Shown: positions 1-25,714 of the stretch, piece after piece
Position numbering within the stretch: position 1 is the stretch's first letter
How the letters are laid out: each line of letters starts with the position of its first letter
NCBI RefSeq assembly: GCF_949987535.1
Contig: NC_080082.1
Location: 51,684,374 to 51,748,373 of the forward strand
Source of the DNA: Balaenoptera acutorostrata
Taxonomy: Eukaryota; Chordata; Mammalia; Artiodactyla; Balaenopteridae
Reading direction: 5' to 3'
Length of the DNA: 64,000 bases
Position numbers and translations under genes: made by a program
The notes under the pieces: model-generated
Seen by the model: the letters and a program-made list of their open reading frames with translations, nothing else
Told to the model about the DNA's origin: nothing
Databases searched by the model: none

Positions 1-235
1 AGATATGTCCACATCCTAACCCCCATAGACCTGTGAATGTGACCTTATTTGGAAAAAAGGGTCTTTACAGATGTAATTAAGTTAAGGATCGCTAGCTGAG
101 ATTATCCCGAATTATCTGGATGTGACCTAAATCCACTTACAATAGACAGAAGATGAGAAGATAGAGAAGAAGGCTGTGTGAGGGCAGAGGCAGAGATTGA
201 AGTTATGCAGCAACAAGCTAAGAACACCTGAGTCT
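1..235 (+). mobile_element. Old LTR-like interspersed repeat (copy 1, cut by window start)
   Basis: Text of the type 'agatgtccacatcctaa...cctgtgaatgtgacctta...agatgtaattaagttaagga...attatcccgaattatctgga'. Diverged relatives occur at about 3935-4430 and 54711-55195. I believe it is a MaLR-type or similar ancient mammalian repeat, but I cannot name the family reliably. Confidence 0.6.
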
Positions 236-339
236 AGTTCTGATTGTTGCTTTGTGTTTTGGGAGCGTCTTGATTTTTCTTGCCTTTTCATATGCCTTGA
301 AAGTTTTTGTTGTTGTTGAAAGCCAGACATTTTGTTTAG

Positions 340-900
340 GACAGTAGTGTGCAGAAAAGGATTAACATAGCAGACCTGAGACTTCTTATCCTTAGAAAGG
401 CCTGCTTGAAGTTTGGCCCTTGGCTTGCAACTAGAACTTGGATTTTGAGAAGATTCCCATTATCCTCACTGATAAGGATGGCTTACTATGCCTAAAGTGT
501 TTGTGCAAACAATATAATTTATGCTGAATACCTGCTTTCCTTCTGAGAGTCTGAAATTCTGGTATGTGCCAGGCAGAGACTGCCTATGTGACCAGGCCCC
601 AATAAAAACCCTAGGTACTGAATTTCTAATGAGCTTCCCTGGTTGGTACCATTTCACATGTATTGTCACAACTCATTGCTGGGGGAATTAATGGGCTGTG
701 TAACTCTACTGGGAAAGGATCCTTGGAAACATGTGGCTGGTTTTTCCTGGACTTTGCCCAATGCACCTTTTCTTTTTTTGCTGATTTTGCTTTGTATTGT
801 TTTGCTGTGAGTTCTCCCAGTGAATCGTTGAACCTTGGAGGGAGGGTTGATCTTGGGGTCCTGCAACACCATAGTAACTGAGGAAAATAGTTTTTATGCC
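340..900 (+). mobile_element. Probable ancient endogenous-retrovirus LTR
   Basis: Contains 'ctcattgctgggggaatta', 'ctggactttgcccaatgcacc', 'ttttgctgattttgctttgta' and 'cttggggtcctgcaacacc', a series familiar from a diverged mammalian LTR family whose name I cannot give. No coding sequence. Confidence 0.45.
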
Positions 901-2170
901 TGAATGGGGGCATACATTTACTTCTGCAAAGTCTTTAGTGTGGAGTTTTGAGTTAATCCAGTTAGGAGTTTTAACAACTAAGCAAGGTAAGAGAGTCATA
1001 CAATTTGATTGCATTTATGTAAATGTCAAAGATAGATAAGTGACAAACCAAGATATTATTACATTAACAATCAGGATAGTGGTCAGCTGGGGTCTGAGGG
1101 GTCAGAAATGATCATATGGGATGGGCGTTTCTTCTTGAGGTACCCACAATTTTCATGGTACGAACGCGGGTTGGAAAAGAATTTCCAGACACAAGGCAGA
1201 ATGAAAAGAAGATGGAATTTTTTAGAGGGAAGGGGCGCTGCCAGAACAGCGGGCCGACTTCCTGATAGCCAGGGAGAGTCGACCCCGAGCAAGGGTTACT
1301 GGTCTGTTTTTATAGCCAGGGAACAAAGAACCTGCGAGTCATCTGCTGATTGGGCAGGGTATGTATACTTTCAGTGTGCAGAGCGTGAGAAGAACGGGAC
1401 AAATATCTTTCCTTATATGGGATGGGAAAGGGACAGAGCATGCTGCTTGGGAGGGCTCTGGGAGATCGTAATGGTCGCAGTGGGACAGAGTGATAAGAGT
1501 CCTGTAACTCTTTGTTCCGGCAATGTTGGCCCTTTGAGTTTATCTTGTTCTTTGTCCTTGGAGCACCACAACAATGTACTGTTTCTTCCCTTGTATGGCG
1601 TTACACTGAACTTACACATTCTATGCATTTTTCTTCAGGTGTTTTCTATTTCACAATAAAAAAAATTTTAAGAAAAAATATTTAAAGGTTACCTGATGAT
1701 TTTGAAAATATTGAAAAAATTACTCCTCCATCAGAAAGTTTAGATATACATCTGAATGACAAGCACATAGGAAAGGACGCAAATGAGAAAAGCTGGCAAG
1801 TATTAACTTCAGCAAAAAGAATGGCTCAGACATGAATAACATTTACACAATACTAATGTAACCATGAACATTAATTTAAACCACTTAAGGGTAATTGGAA
1901 TAAGGTATTTGTCTGCTGATGCGAAGGATATTACACCTGGGTTCAAGGAGGAGCTCCAATGGCTTCACAGACAGGGGACACCCCTCCCCCTCTCCCGAGT
2001 GGTGCCCCATAGATCCTCCCCTTTATCCTACCCTCAAGCCGGGGCTTGTGCGATAAGAGGTATCCACCCGGCCAGGCCGAGACTCAAGACCTTTCTGCCA
2101 CATCATATGTGTCACATGCCCAGGCGGCGAGCTTGCAAAGAAAAGAATTACACGCTCCTTCCAGAGGTAT
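900..2170. other. Intergenic sequence upstream of the left promoter, nothing firmly identified
   Basis: No repeat recognised with confidence. One 183-codon open stretch (1108-1659) has no recognisable domain; parts of 1230-1420 are CpG-containing and LTR-like. Confidence 0.5.
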
Positions 2171-2185
2171 TTTCCACGGCTCTGG

Positions 2186-2197
2186 ACTACATTTCCC
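2186..2197 (+). promoter_or_regulatory. ACTACATTTCCC motif, ZNF143/THAP11-like, upstream copy
   Basis: ACTACATTTCCC followed by AG; context 'ctggactacatttcccagg'. It resembles the extended ZNF143/THAP11 site (ACTACAATTCCCAG). It lies in the direction of transcription. Confidence 0.6.
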
Positions 2198-2439
2198 AGG
2201 GGCCATCGCGTTCACGGCTACTTCCCGTCGAAAGACCGAGTTGGCTTATGGTCCAAGTTCCCAGAGGGCCATCTGCGGAGGAAGAGTAGCGTGGAGTCGT
2301 CAGTTGAGACTTGCGTTCTAAACGCGGCCTGGAATTCGTTGACGCTTTGCCAAAGATAGAGTGGTGTGAGGACAATGGTCTTTGACGAGCCAAGTGATAG
2401 GGTCCAAGACCGAGGCCTGTGAATTGAGACCACTGGGCT

Positions 2440-2599
2440 CTGGGCTCTTAAAGGTTGTCCCGGCTCCAGACTACATTTCCCAGTGTCCGCCGTATCCGAG
2501 GCAAAGTTCCGTCCGCACACCGGCCCTTTCAGGACCATAGCAGGGGTCGTGCGCGAGTCCCTGAGGAACATCCACAGCTTGAGGGAACCGCAAAGTCGA
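2440..2599 (+). other. Candidate non-coding exon 1 of the unnamed KRAB-ZNF gene
   Basis: CpG-rich sequence downstream of two ACTACATTTCCC sites ends in a strong splice donor (GTGAGT at 2600-2605). KRAB-ZNF genes usually have a non-coding first exon in a CpG-rich promoter followed by a long intron 1. The 5' end is a guess; only the donor is seen directly. Splicing to the acceptor at 10550-10551 would make an intron of about 8 kb. Confidence 0.5.
2470..2481 (+). promoter_or_regulatory. ACTACATTTCCC motif, ZNF143/THAP11-like, second copy
   Basis: An identical 12-mer followed by AG, 284 nt downstream of the first copy and about 120 nt before the exon 1 donor. The likely start site is close to it. 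Confidence 0.6.
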
Positions 2600-2899
2600 G
2601 TGAGTCTAAGACCCGGAAGCGGAATGACCCCTGAGAGGCCGAGGCCGCGGAGGAGGGCAGTGAGGGGCTAACATTTTCGGAGTCTGAGGCTTTACCAGCC
2701 AGCAGGTGTGGGAAGGAAGACTGTGGGGAGTTGAGTATGCGTGTCCGCGCGCGCTAGCCATCGCGACAGGGAACCTTGGGTGCTTGTGTGAAATTGATAC
2801 AGAAGCAAGGTGTGGGAGTGATCGCACGGGAACCGTAGAGGTGTGTGTGTGGACGGTGCGATGGTGACGGGAGCAGTACGTGATTGTAATTTAGGTGTG

Positions 2900-3935
2900 A
2901 CTGTGCATGTATATGATTGTGACTGCGTCACAATGTGCGTGACCGTGTGTGTAAATATGGTAGCAGCAACTGTGGGGCCAGAGACAAAGAATTGAGCATT
3001 GCATTTAGTAACATTCATGGTCTTTCGTGAATGTGTGGAGAGCAGTTTCTGTGGGGCTATTAGTTGGATTGAAGTAGGGTAACGTAGAATGAGGGGAGAG
3101 GAATGGGAGACAGTGTAGACCACATATTCGAAGAGTTTTCCTGTAAATATGAAAATGGAACAGCCGTTGGTGTGGGAGAAGTGACCTATCAGTATGCTGG
3201 TGGGAATGAGCCATGAGAGAAGGAAAAGAAGTACAGGTAAGTGTGAGTAAGCCAGGCTCATCTGTGTGGTGTGTACTGAAATTGCAAGAATAAAAGAAGG
3301 GTAGTAGCATTGCAGCGAGTGAGCCAGGAGCTCAAGTTTTGAAAAAACAAGGGGAAAGAAATATGCAGTGTTTGGTAGATGTCAGCAACAGTGAGGTGTG
3401 GTGAGTTATATATGATATCTTGGCATGAAATTCAAAGGTAGAGCTTTTGTGGAGGACGAAGGGAGAGAGGTCTGAGAGTAATAAGAACAAGGAGGACACC
3501 TGCCCCACTTCCAGACCCAGTGGCAAGAGGCTGTAGGGGGATTTAAAAAAACGTAGAGAGGGCTGCAAGAGTCCTCTGGAGAGAGCCAGGTTTCTGTTAG
3601 ATCCAAAGGTGAACGCAGTGTTCAGGGAGGTGGTTGAGGATAAAAGAGGGGTTTATGACTGTGAATTCCAGAGGGCATACAGGAAAGTGTCAGGAGTTGA
3701 GGAGGGGTGAGAAAATGGGACATCCAACTGATGGGGAGTAGAGTGTCTGAAAAGAGAGATGATCAAGGAGCCTAGGGCTTTTTATGATGCACATAAACAT
3801 GGATGCAGGGGATACAGATGCTTATTCTGGTTGGATTCACAGCAGTGTTGGAGAGGTAGTGTTGGGCTAGAAAGGTGGACTTTTGAGAATTCCCTCCGAA
3901 AGAGGGAAGCTGAGGATGGAACATTTAAGAGTGGT
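2900..3935. other. Intron 1 sequence of the unnamed KRAB-ZNF, no repeat recognised
   Basis: GT- and GA-rich sequence with short imperfect 'gtgtgactgtg' runs at 2840-2960, as is common just inside intron 1 of KRAB-ZNF genes. No exon or mobile element recognised. Confidence 0.5.
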
Positions 3936-4430
3936 TGGGGTAGGCAGAATAATGCCCCTCCAAGGATGTCTGGACACCTGTGAATGTGTTACCTTACAAG
4001 GCAAAAGGAACTTTGCAAATGGGATTAAGTTAAGGACCTCGAAGTGAGGAGATTATCCTAGATTATCCAGTTGGGCCCAAACTAATCACCTGGGTCCTTA
4101 AAGTCAGTAAATCTTTTCCAGCTGAGTTTAGAGTCAGAGGGAGATGTGATCACAGAACAGTGGTCAGAGAGATGCAAAGTTGCTGGTTAGATAAAGGAAG
4201 GTAGCCTTGAGCCAAGGAGTGTTGATGGCCTCTAGGAACTGGATAATGTAAGGAAATTAATCCTCCCCTAGAGCCTGCAGAAAGGAACACAGCCCTGCCG
4301 ACACCTTGCTCTTAGCCCAGTGAGAACCGTGTCAGACTTTTACCTAACAGTAAGATAATAAAGTTGTATTGTTTTAAGCCACTGCATTTATAATTTGTTT
4401 CTCAGTAGTGGAAAACTAATATAGTGGTAT
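3935..4430 (+). mobile_element. Old LTR-like interspersed repeat (copy 2)
   Basis: Starts 'ggtaggcagaataatgcccc', runs through 'ccttacaaggcaaaaggaac' and 'gagattatcctagattatcc', and ends 'gtattgttttaagccactg...ggaaaactaatatag'. Same family as 1-235 and 54711-55195. Confidence 0.7.
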
Positions 4431-4904
4431 AGTTTCTTAGCCTCAGCTCTGTGGAAGGGTTTTGAACCGTGTGACATGAGGGGAACTCAATCCCTATTGA
4501 TAAAATTTAGGACTTTAGGTAAAGCACAAAGGCCCCCTCTTGTAATTTAGTTTTGCTGCATTGTGATATTTTTTAACACTGGAATTTAATGAATTTTTCT
4601 TTGTGATCTAACATATGGTCAGTCTATAGTTATTTGTTTTGCACTTGGTTTATCTTGGATTGAGAGAAATGTGTTAAAATTCTCTATTATTAATGAAATT
4701 TTATCTTGTACAACCTGTAACTTCTGCTTCATGAAACTTCCTGCTGTTAGTTGATATATAGATATTCATAATTGTTATATGTTTATTGTGAATGGTAGAC
4801 TTTAGTATTTTAGCATCCTCAAGATCATGGCCCTTGCTTATTTGTTTGTTTGCATTTTGCCTTGTATGTATTTCTCCATAACTTGTAAAATAAACCTTTT
4901 TTGA

Positions 4905-5335
4905 AGTTTATCATATATAGAGACAAGTGTATACATGAGGATACAAACAACCAATACAATCAAAATTGTACACCTTGAGTTACCACAAAGGGAACACCCA
5001 TGTAATAAGCACCCAGATCAAGAAATAAACCATTGCCTGCATTCCAGAAGTCCCTCTTGTGCTCCTGTTCAGTCAGTAGCTTCCCCAAAGTAACCACCAT
5101 ACATCAGTTTCATCTGTTTTTGAACTTATGTGTAAGTGGAGTCATATAGTATATAACCTTTTGGCTTCTTTTGTGCAACATTATGTTTGTGAGATTCATC
5201 CATATTGTATGTAAATATAGCTTACTGTTTGCATTGCTAAATGCACTAGTATTCCAGTGCATGAATATACCAACTATATTTGTCCATTCAACAGTTGTCA
5301 TACAGTTGATAGACATTTAGAACTCTTTATGTCCC
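4905..5335 (-). mobile_element. Ancient L1 3'-UTR fragment, antisense
   Basis: Matches the type 'cacccatgtaa...cacccagatcaagaaat...ggcttctttt...caacattatgtttgtgagattcatcc' known from old L1M 3' regions. No open frame. Confidence 0.65.
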
Positions 5336-5727
5336 TTGTACCTGAAGGACAGCTTGGCTGCATGTCAATTCTTTGACTCCCTCATTTGTTTTTCCACAAG
5401 TATATTGTAGGAGCTACCTCACTATTTGGGGCACTGAATTTAGCAGTCTAATGACAACTGAATTTCCTTTTTCTTATAGGTGACGTGATATTTTTATCTT
5501 GATTCCCCATGGATTTTATTCTAATAATTTTATTAGGAAATGTTTTGGTACAGACAATTTGAGTCATTTTCTCCAGCAATATAGTGTGTATTTTCATTAT
5601 GCATATTCATGCATTGTTTCAGAAAATTATTCTTAAATATTAAAAATGTAGTTTGTAATATTCTCTTCTTGATTTGGATTTCATCTCTAGAGGCTCTGCT
5701 TAGTTGCAAGTTGGATCACTTCTTTTT

Positions 5728-5803
5728 TTTAAAATTAATTTTATTGAAGTATAGTTGATTTACAATGTTGTGTTAATTTCTGCTGTACAGCAAAGTGACT
5801 CAG

Positions 5804-5850
<47 letters not shown>
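5728..5850 (-). mobile_element. L1 3'-end fragment, antisense, ending in a TA microsatellite
   Basis: Sequence 'tattgaagtatagttgatttacaatgttgtgttaatttctgctgtacagcaaagtgactcag' is the reversed 3' end of an older artiodactyl L1. It runs into (TA)n. Confidence 0.75.
5805..5848. repeat. (TA)22 microsatellite
   Basis: An uninterrupted run of 22 TA units at the broken edge of an L1 fragment. Confidence 0.97.
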
Positions 5851-5854
<4 letters not shown>

Positions 5855-5896
5855 CTTTTTCATATTCTTTTCCATTATGGTTTATCACAGGATATT

Positions 5897-7390
5897 TTTT
5901 TAACATCTTTATTGGAGTATAATTGCTTTACAATGTTGTGTTAGTTTCTGCTGTATAACAAAGTGAATCAGCTGTAAGTATACATATATCCCCATATCCC
6001 CTCCTTCTTGCATCTCCCTCCCACCCTCCCTATCCCACCCCTCTAGGTGGTCACAGAGCACTGAGCTGATCTCCCTGTGTGATGCAGCTGCTTCCCACTA
6101 GCTATCTATTTTACCTTTGGTAGTATCATGGGATATTGAATGTAGTTCCCTGTGCAATGCAGTAGGTCCTTGTTTATCCATCCGATATATAATAGTTTGC
6201 ATCTGCTAATCTCAAACTCCCAATTCTATCCTCTCTCACCACCCCCGCCCCCATTGGCAACCACAAGTCTGTTCTCTATGTCTGTGAGTCTGTTTCTGTT
6301 TTGTAGATATGTTCATTTGTGTCATATTTTAGATCCCACATATAAGTGATATCATGTGGTATTTATCTTTCTCTTTCTGACTTACTTCACTTGGTGTGAT
6401 AATCTCTAGGTCCATCCATGTTGCAGCAAATGGCATTATTTCATTCTTTTTAATGGCTGAGTAGTATTCCATTGTATATATTTACCACATCTTCTTTATC
6501 CATTCATCTGTTGATGGACATTTAGGTTGTTTCCATGTCTTGGCTATTGTAAATAGTGTTGCTGTGAACATAGGGGTGCATGTATCTTTTCAAATTATAG
6601 TTTTGTCTGGGCATATGCCCAGGAGTGGGGGTTGCAGGATCATATGGCAACTCTATTTTTAGTTTTTTGAGGAACCTCCATTCTGTTTTCCATAGTGGCT
6701 GCACCAACTTACATTCCCATGAACAGTGTAAGAGGGTTCCCTTTTCTCCACACCCTCTCCACCATTTATGATTTGTGGATTTTAATGATGGCCATTCTGA
6801 CTGGTGTTAGGTGATACCTCATTGTAGTTTTGATTTGCGTTTCTCTAATAATCAGCGATGATGAGCATCTTTTCATGTGCCTATTGGCTATCTGTATGTC
6901 TTCTCTGGAGAAATGTCTATTTAGGTCTTCTGCCCATTTTTTGATTGGGTTGGTTTGTTGTTGTTATTGAATTGTATGAGAAGTTTGTATATTTTGGAAA
7001 TTAAGCCCTTGTTGGTCGCATCATTTGCAAATATTTTCTCCCAATCTGTAGGTTGTCTGTTCGTTTTGTGTATGGTTTCCTTTGCTGTGCAAAAGCTTAT
7101 AAGTTTGATTGGGTCCCGTTTGTTTATTTTTGCTTTTATTTCTACCGACTTGGGAGACCTAAGAAAACATTGGTATGATTTATGTCAGAGAATGTTTTGC
7201 CTATGTTCTCTTCTAGGAGTTTTATGATGTCTTGTCTTATATTTAAGTCTTTAAGCCATTTTGGATTTACTTTTGTGTATGATGTGAAGATGTGTTCTAA
7301 CTTCATTGATTTACATGCGGCTGTCCAGCAAGTTGGACCACTTCTGACTTTCATTTTTTTCTTATAATAATTGTCATCTCTTTGTTTCAT
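5897..7390 (-). mobile_element. 5'-truncated L1, antisense, with ORF2 C-terminal remnants
   Basis: Starts with the reversed L1 3' end (aacatctttattggagtata at about 5903). On the minus strand it keeps ORF2 tail pieces such as [20 protein letters not shown] (6640-6707) and [20 protein letters not shown] (7160-7260). Frames are broken. Confidence 0.92.
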
Positions 7391-7412
7391 TTTGTTCCAT
7401 TTGCTAACTTTT

Positions 7413-7759
7413 TTAAAAAATTTATCTTATTTATTTATTTTTGGCTGCATTGGGTCTTCGTTGCTGTGCATGGGCTTTCCCTAGTTGTGGAGAGCAGGGC
7501 TACTCTTTGTTGCGGTGCATGGGCTTCTCATTGCAGTGGCTTCTCTTGTTGCAGAGCACGGACTCTAGAGTGCAGGCTCAGTAGTTGTGGCACACGGACT
7601 CAGTAGTCGTGGTTTACAGGCTCTAGAGCGCAGGCTCAGTAGTTGTGGCACACGGGCTTAGTTGCTCTGCGGCATGTAGGATCTTCCCGGACCAGGGCTC
7701 AAATCCGTGTCCCCTGCATTAGAAGGTGGATTTTAAACCACTGTGCCACCAGGGAAGCC
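7413..7759 (-). mobile_element. CHR-2-type tRNA-derived SINE, antisense
   Basis: Head 'ccaccagggaagccc' at the right, AT-rich tail at the left. Flanked by a 16-bp target-site duplication, ccatttgctaactttt (7397-7412 and 7760-7775), just past the end of an L1 copy. Confidence 0.95.
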
Positions 7760-7775
7760 CCATTTGCTAACTTTT

Positions 7776-8430
7776 ATATTTTTTGTTCCATGCTGTACTT
7801 TCTGTAGTATTTGTCATATGTTGTGCTCTTTGTAATTATTCTTCATTTCTAAAGTGGTTTTGCCTATGAAGTGGTTGTCTTTCATTCTTGAATTGTACTA
7901 GCTTTCATATGTGGTCTGCCTATCACTTCCTCCCCTTTCCTGAGATCATTGTACCATTTGTGCATGTAGTCTTGCTTCTGAGCTGTGATTGTATCATAAC
8001 TTTTAAAAATTCATATTGGAATGTTAGCTAATAATTTTAATCTTCTCTGAAATTTTTAGTGAGTTTTCTTTATACATGGGGAATTTGGACACTCTTTTCA
8101 AACTTTTATCTAACAATATCTTTGGACATGGTGTTTCTAATTTTGCTTTTGGAGTGTGATTTTTTTTTTTTTTTTTTTTTGGTATACCTGTCACTGGCAC
8201 TTTCCTATGAAAAGGTGAACGGGGCAAAGGTAGTTTTTTAGGTTCTTCTGCTCAAGAGTTCGTTCCTCTGTTACTACAATAGAACACAGTTTCTTTAAAA
8301 GATAACCCCTCTGAATATCCAGGCCTTCTTTGTTGTTCAGAACCTAACCTGGTTCAGGAAGACCCCTATTATCAGCTCTGAGAGCCACAGTGTCTTCTTT
8401 TCTGCAATTAAAGAATACAGTCAAGCTCCC
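7776..8430. other. Intron 1 sequence, no clear feature apart from a poly-T run
   Basis: AT-rich and low in recognisable repeats; an oligo-T run of about 22 lies near 8159-8180. Nothing coding is seen. Confidence 0.5.
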
Positions 8431-9775
8431 AATTCATTCAATGAGGCTAGTATTACCCTGATACCAAAACCAAACAAAGCTTATCTCATAAAAATATGAT
8501 ACAAAAATCCTCAACAAAATGCTAACAAACCAAATCCAGCAACGTATGAAATGAATTATGCAACATGTCCAAGTGGAATGTGTCACAGGAATGCAAGGTT
8601 ATCTGAACATCCAAAAATCAATTAATGTAATGCATCATATCAATAGAATAAAAAACAAAAATTACATGATCATTTTAATAGACACCAAAAAAGCATTTGA
8701 CAAAAGCCAATACCCTTTCATTATAAAAACACTATAAACTAGGAATAAAAGGGAATTTCCTCAATCTCATATAGGTTATCTATAAAAATCCTACAACTAT
8801 TAATGGTGAATGTCTGAATGCTTTTCCCCTAAGATGAGTAATAAGACAAGAATGTCTGCCTTTGCCACTTTTATTCAATGTTGTACTGGAAGTTTTAGCC
8901 AGGGCAATTAGACAAAAAAAAAAAAAAAAAAGCATCTGGGTTGGAAAAGAAGTAAAACCATCTCTATCTGCAGATAACATGATCTTTTCTATAGAAAATT
9001 CTAAGGAATACGTACCCCAAAACACTGTTAGAACTAATAAATAAGTTTAACAGAGTTTCAGGATACAAGATCAATAAATAAAATCAATTGTATATTATAC
9101 ACTTGGAATGAACAATCCAAAAATGAAATTAAGAAAGCAGTTCCATTCACAGTAGCACCAAAACAAATAAAATATTTAGGAATAAATTTAACAACTGAAG
9201 GTGAAACTCATACTCTGAAAATGACAAAACAGGTATTAAGCAAACACTTGTACATAAATGATCATAGCAGCATTATTTATAATAGCCAGAAGGTGGAAAC
9301 AATCCAGATGTCCATTAACAGATGAATGGGTAAACAAAATGTTGTCTGTCCATACAGTGGAATATTATTCAGCCAGTATTTCAGGAGTGAAATACTGATA
9401 CATGCTACAATTTGGATGAACCTTGAAAACTTTATACTAAATGTTTTTACAAATTTGACAACCAGTCACAATAAGTTCACATACTATATTATTCCATTCC
9501 TATGAAAATCCAGAACAGGAAATCTGTAGAGACAGAAAGTAGATTAGTGGTTACTTAGGGTTGAGGGAGAGGTGGAGGGAGAGTGTAGGGGGTTGAGGGG
9601 ACAGGGAGTAATAGCTAAAGGATACAGGATTTCTTTTTGAGGTGATGAAAATATTCTAAAATTGACTTGTGGTGGTTGCACATGTTAATTTGCTAAAAAA
9701 AAATTGCTCACTTTAAATGCATTAATTGTAGAGTATATGAATTATATATCAGTAAAACTGCTTAAAAAATAAAAG
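8430..9775 (+). mobile_element. Old L1 fragment, sense, ORF2 to 3' end
   Basis: Sense-strand L1 text: 'gaggctagtattaccctgataccaaaacc', 'cataatagccagaaggtggaaacaatccagatgtcc', 'tcacatactatattattccattcctatga'. Frames are broken; an oligo-A run lies at about 8913-8931. Confidence 0.85.
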
Positions 9776-9924
9776 AATGCAACCTATGTGTTTTGCCACC
9801 TTAAATTCCCCTGACATCTCTATGCCTCCTTTTACCATCTCCACCATCAATCACCTTTTCATAGCATTCCTGCTCACATGCACTCATTCAGGGTGTAGTC
9901 TACTCCTCATAGGAATGAATGTTT

Positions 9925-10128
9925 CTTATGTCTTCTTTGGAGAAGTGTCTATGTAGAGCTTCTGCCCATTTTTTGATTGGGTTGTTTGTTTTATTGATAT
10001 TGAGCTGTATGAATTGTTCGTGTATTTTGGAGATTAATCTCTTGTCGGTTGCATTGTTTGCAAATATTTTTTCCCATTCTGTAGGTTATCTTTTCATTTT
10101 GTTTATGGTTGCCCTTAGTTTTGTGGTA
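9925..10128 (-). mobile_element. L1 ORF2 fragment, antisense
   Basis: 'ttctgcccattttttgattgggttgtttgtt...caaatattttttcccattctgtagg' is the reversed L1 ORF2 segment also seen at 6930-7060 and 63130-63260. Confidence 0.85.
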
Positions 10129-10170
10129 TGAGTGCTTTAGATGAAAATGAGTCAGTAAGTATTATACACT

Positions 10171-10527
10171 TTGTGGGCCATAGAGGAGATAGATGAAAGG
10201 CCACTGTTGTACAGGGAAGTACACAGGAGAGCCCTGGGCAAATGCACTGGGCTCCCAGATTGGAGAGTTTCCCTGGGGATGTCTAACTTTGGGTCCTTAT
10301 TGTTAAAGGGGTTATTCAGAGCAAGTCAGAATGGCCTTATCTCATATCCCGAATATCCTGATCCACGTCATGATTTAGCATTACTGATTGGACTGAAACT
10401 TCATCCTGCTGTATTTGAGTCTGTTGGGTTTTGGATAGGGCCAGGATTTCTGCAGATTCCCTCTGACCTTCCTTCAAGGAATAAGATGGTATTCTTACTC
10501 CATTTGAAAGCTCTGAGGAAAGCCTGA
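10171..10527 (+). other. 118-codon open stretch just upstream of exon 2, unidentified
   Basis: An open frame beginning at an ATG and ending TGA 25 nt before the exon 2 acceptor. The product has no signal peptide, membrane segment or domain I recognise. Similar phrases ('ttcagagcaagtcagaatggccttatctca') feel repeat-derived, perhaps from an old LTR. Probably not a gene. Confidence 0.25.
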
Positions 10528-10551
10528 TCTCTCATTATTCCTTCCCTCTAG

Positions 10552-10622
10552 CTCTGCTTTCTCAAGACTGCTTCACCGTGAGAGGAATCTAGAAGACTGA
10601 GCGACTCTTGGAATTTTAAGTT

Positions 10623-10631
<9 letters not shown>
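10552..10631 (+). CDS. Exon 2 of unnamed KRAB-ZNF: 5'UTR plus start codon (MAH|)
   Basis: A pyrimidine-rich acceptor (ending ctctag at 10551) opens an 80-nt exon. It ends with ATG GCC CAT at 10623-10631, directly followed by a GTGAGA donor. Three codons then a donor in phase 0 is the standard start exon of KRAB-ZNF genes, and joining it to the next exon gives [15 protein letters not shown]. The same design occurs in ZNF571 (ATG CCT CAC, then GTGAGT). This start is preferred over the internal Met-Met in the KRAB-A exon because those codons sit inside the domain. Confidence 0.82.
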
Positions 10632-24600
<13,969 letters not shown>

Positions 24601-25060
24601 AATCTTGTGATATAAAAATGTAGGAAAAATCTTTATTCATGACTTGTTAATTGATGTCAGTTAATTCCTTCTTTTGAGAAAGCCTGTAGTGTAAATAACA
24701 TTGGAAGACCTTTTGACAGAGCACGCAACACACTCAACAGCAAAGAATTCCTAATGCAATCTATATTAATAGAGGAAAGCTTTACTGATTGGTTATCAAT
24801 TATAGACTATCAGGGTAAAGTCCTACAAGTAAGATGATAGTGTGAATCCCTTCTGAATCATTCTCAAAAGATTCTCCACATCATTGATATTATGCTGCAT
24901 AGAACTGAAGTCTAACTCATGTAGGGAAACCTTCCATCACTACTTAAATCTTGTTGCAGTTCCACAAAATCACACCAAAGGTGAATTTGTGTTTTGTAAT
25001 TAATCTGGAAAAGCCTTAAGCTGTGTCATACAACTTATTTGGTATGTCTTAGTTTCAGTA
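24601..25060 (+). pseudogene. Relic zinc fingers in the 3' UTR of the unnamed KRAB-ZNF
   Basis: Finger-like DNA continues after the stop in broken frames. Around 24680-24755 are remnants of 'FEKAC-S-V-N' and of the helix-to-linker segment ('acacactcaacagcaaagaattc', matching the usual actcaacatcagagaattc). Around 24960-25045 'aatcacaccaaaggtga' and 'ggaaaagccttaagctgtgtcatacaactta' match a linker and the GKAFS helix start. The array was once longer, and premature stops or indels cut it. Confidence 0.65.
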
Positions 25061-25700
25061 CCTCTTACCTCCTAATTTTTTGGAAAGTAACTTAATACTA
25101 TGTTTGCTTACTTATTAGATTGTAAGGGTTAAATGAGTTTGAGGATTTAAATGACTTAATGACCATCATTAATAATAGTATTAGACCATTTCTATGAGAG
25201 GAAGACCTTAAGAGATTATAGACAAATATGCCATCTGTATGTATGTCTTATTGGACAGCAGAATGTTAATTCTGAAGAAAAACTGGTAAAATCGAATGAA
25301 GCAAAGAAAGCTTTGATTCAGTATTAATTTCATTTTCTACATAAAAAAACTCATACTATAAAGAAAGCCTTATGGTTTTCATGAAAGTGGGATTGTTGAG
25401 TGCTCAGCATTTTTTAAGGCATTTGGAAGGGATTTGTTTCTAAGAAATTTCTAAAGCCAAATGGCATAATCCATTTTATCTCCACAATTAAATTTTGGAA
25501 ATTAGAAAATAGCCAAATGAATTCTGACCTCTTGGAAGTTTAGTGCTGCATATATAAACAATTCTCAGATTAATGAGTAGATCAAAAGTGAAATTACAGG
25601 CAATTTAGATGTGAATGATAATGAGACTCCTGTAAATCAAATCCTATGAATGTGGCCATAGCACTTCTCAATGGAAATTGCTCTGGGTATAAAACCAAGA
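25060..25700. other. Likely remainder of the 3' UTR of the left ZNF gene
   Basis: AT-rich, no coding potential; lies before the first AATAAA at 25884. Confidence 0.4.
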
Positions 25701-25714
25701 AGATTGAAGGCAGT

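Larger units (their letters stand above)
2170..2900 (+). promoter_or_regulatory. CpG-rich promoter of the unnamed KRAB-ZNF gene
   Basis: A sharp rise in CpG and GC content against AT-rich, repeat-filled surroundings. It holds two ACTACATTTCCC motifs and the exon 1 donor at 2600. GT-rich sequence with scattered CpG follows into intron 1, as is usual for KRAB-ZNF genes. Confidence 0.7.

Noticed and set aside
626..1014. Overlapping open frames on both strands near 0.6-1.0 kb
   Set aside because: They lie in a probable LTR and show no conserved domain or initiation context.
1108..1659. 183-codon open frame upstream of the left promoter
   Set aside because: No domain, no codon pattern or splice context, and partly LTR-like sequence; best treated as chance until a search shows otherwise.
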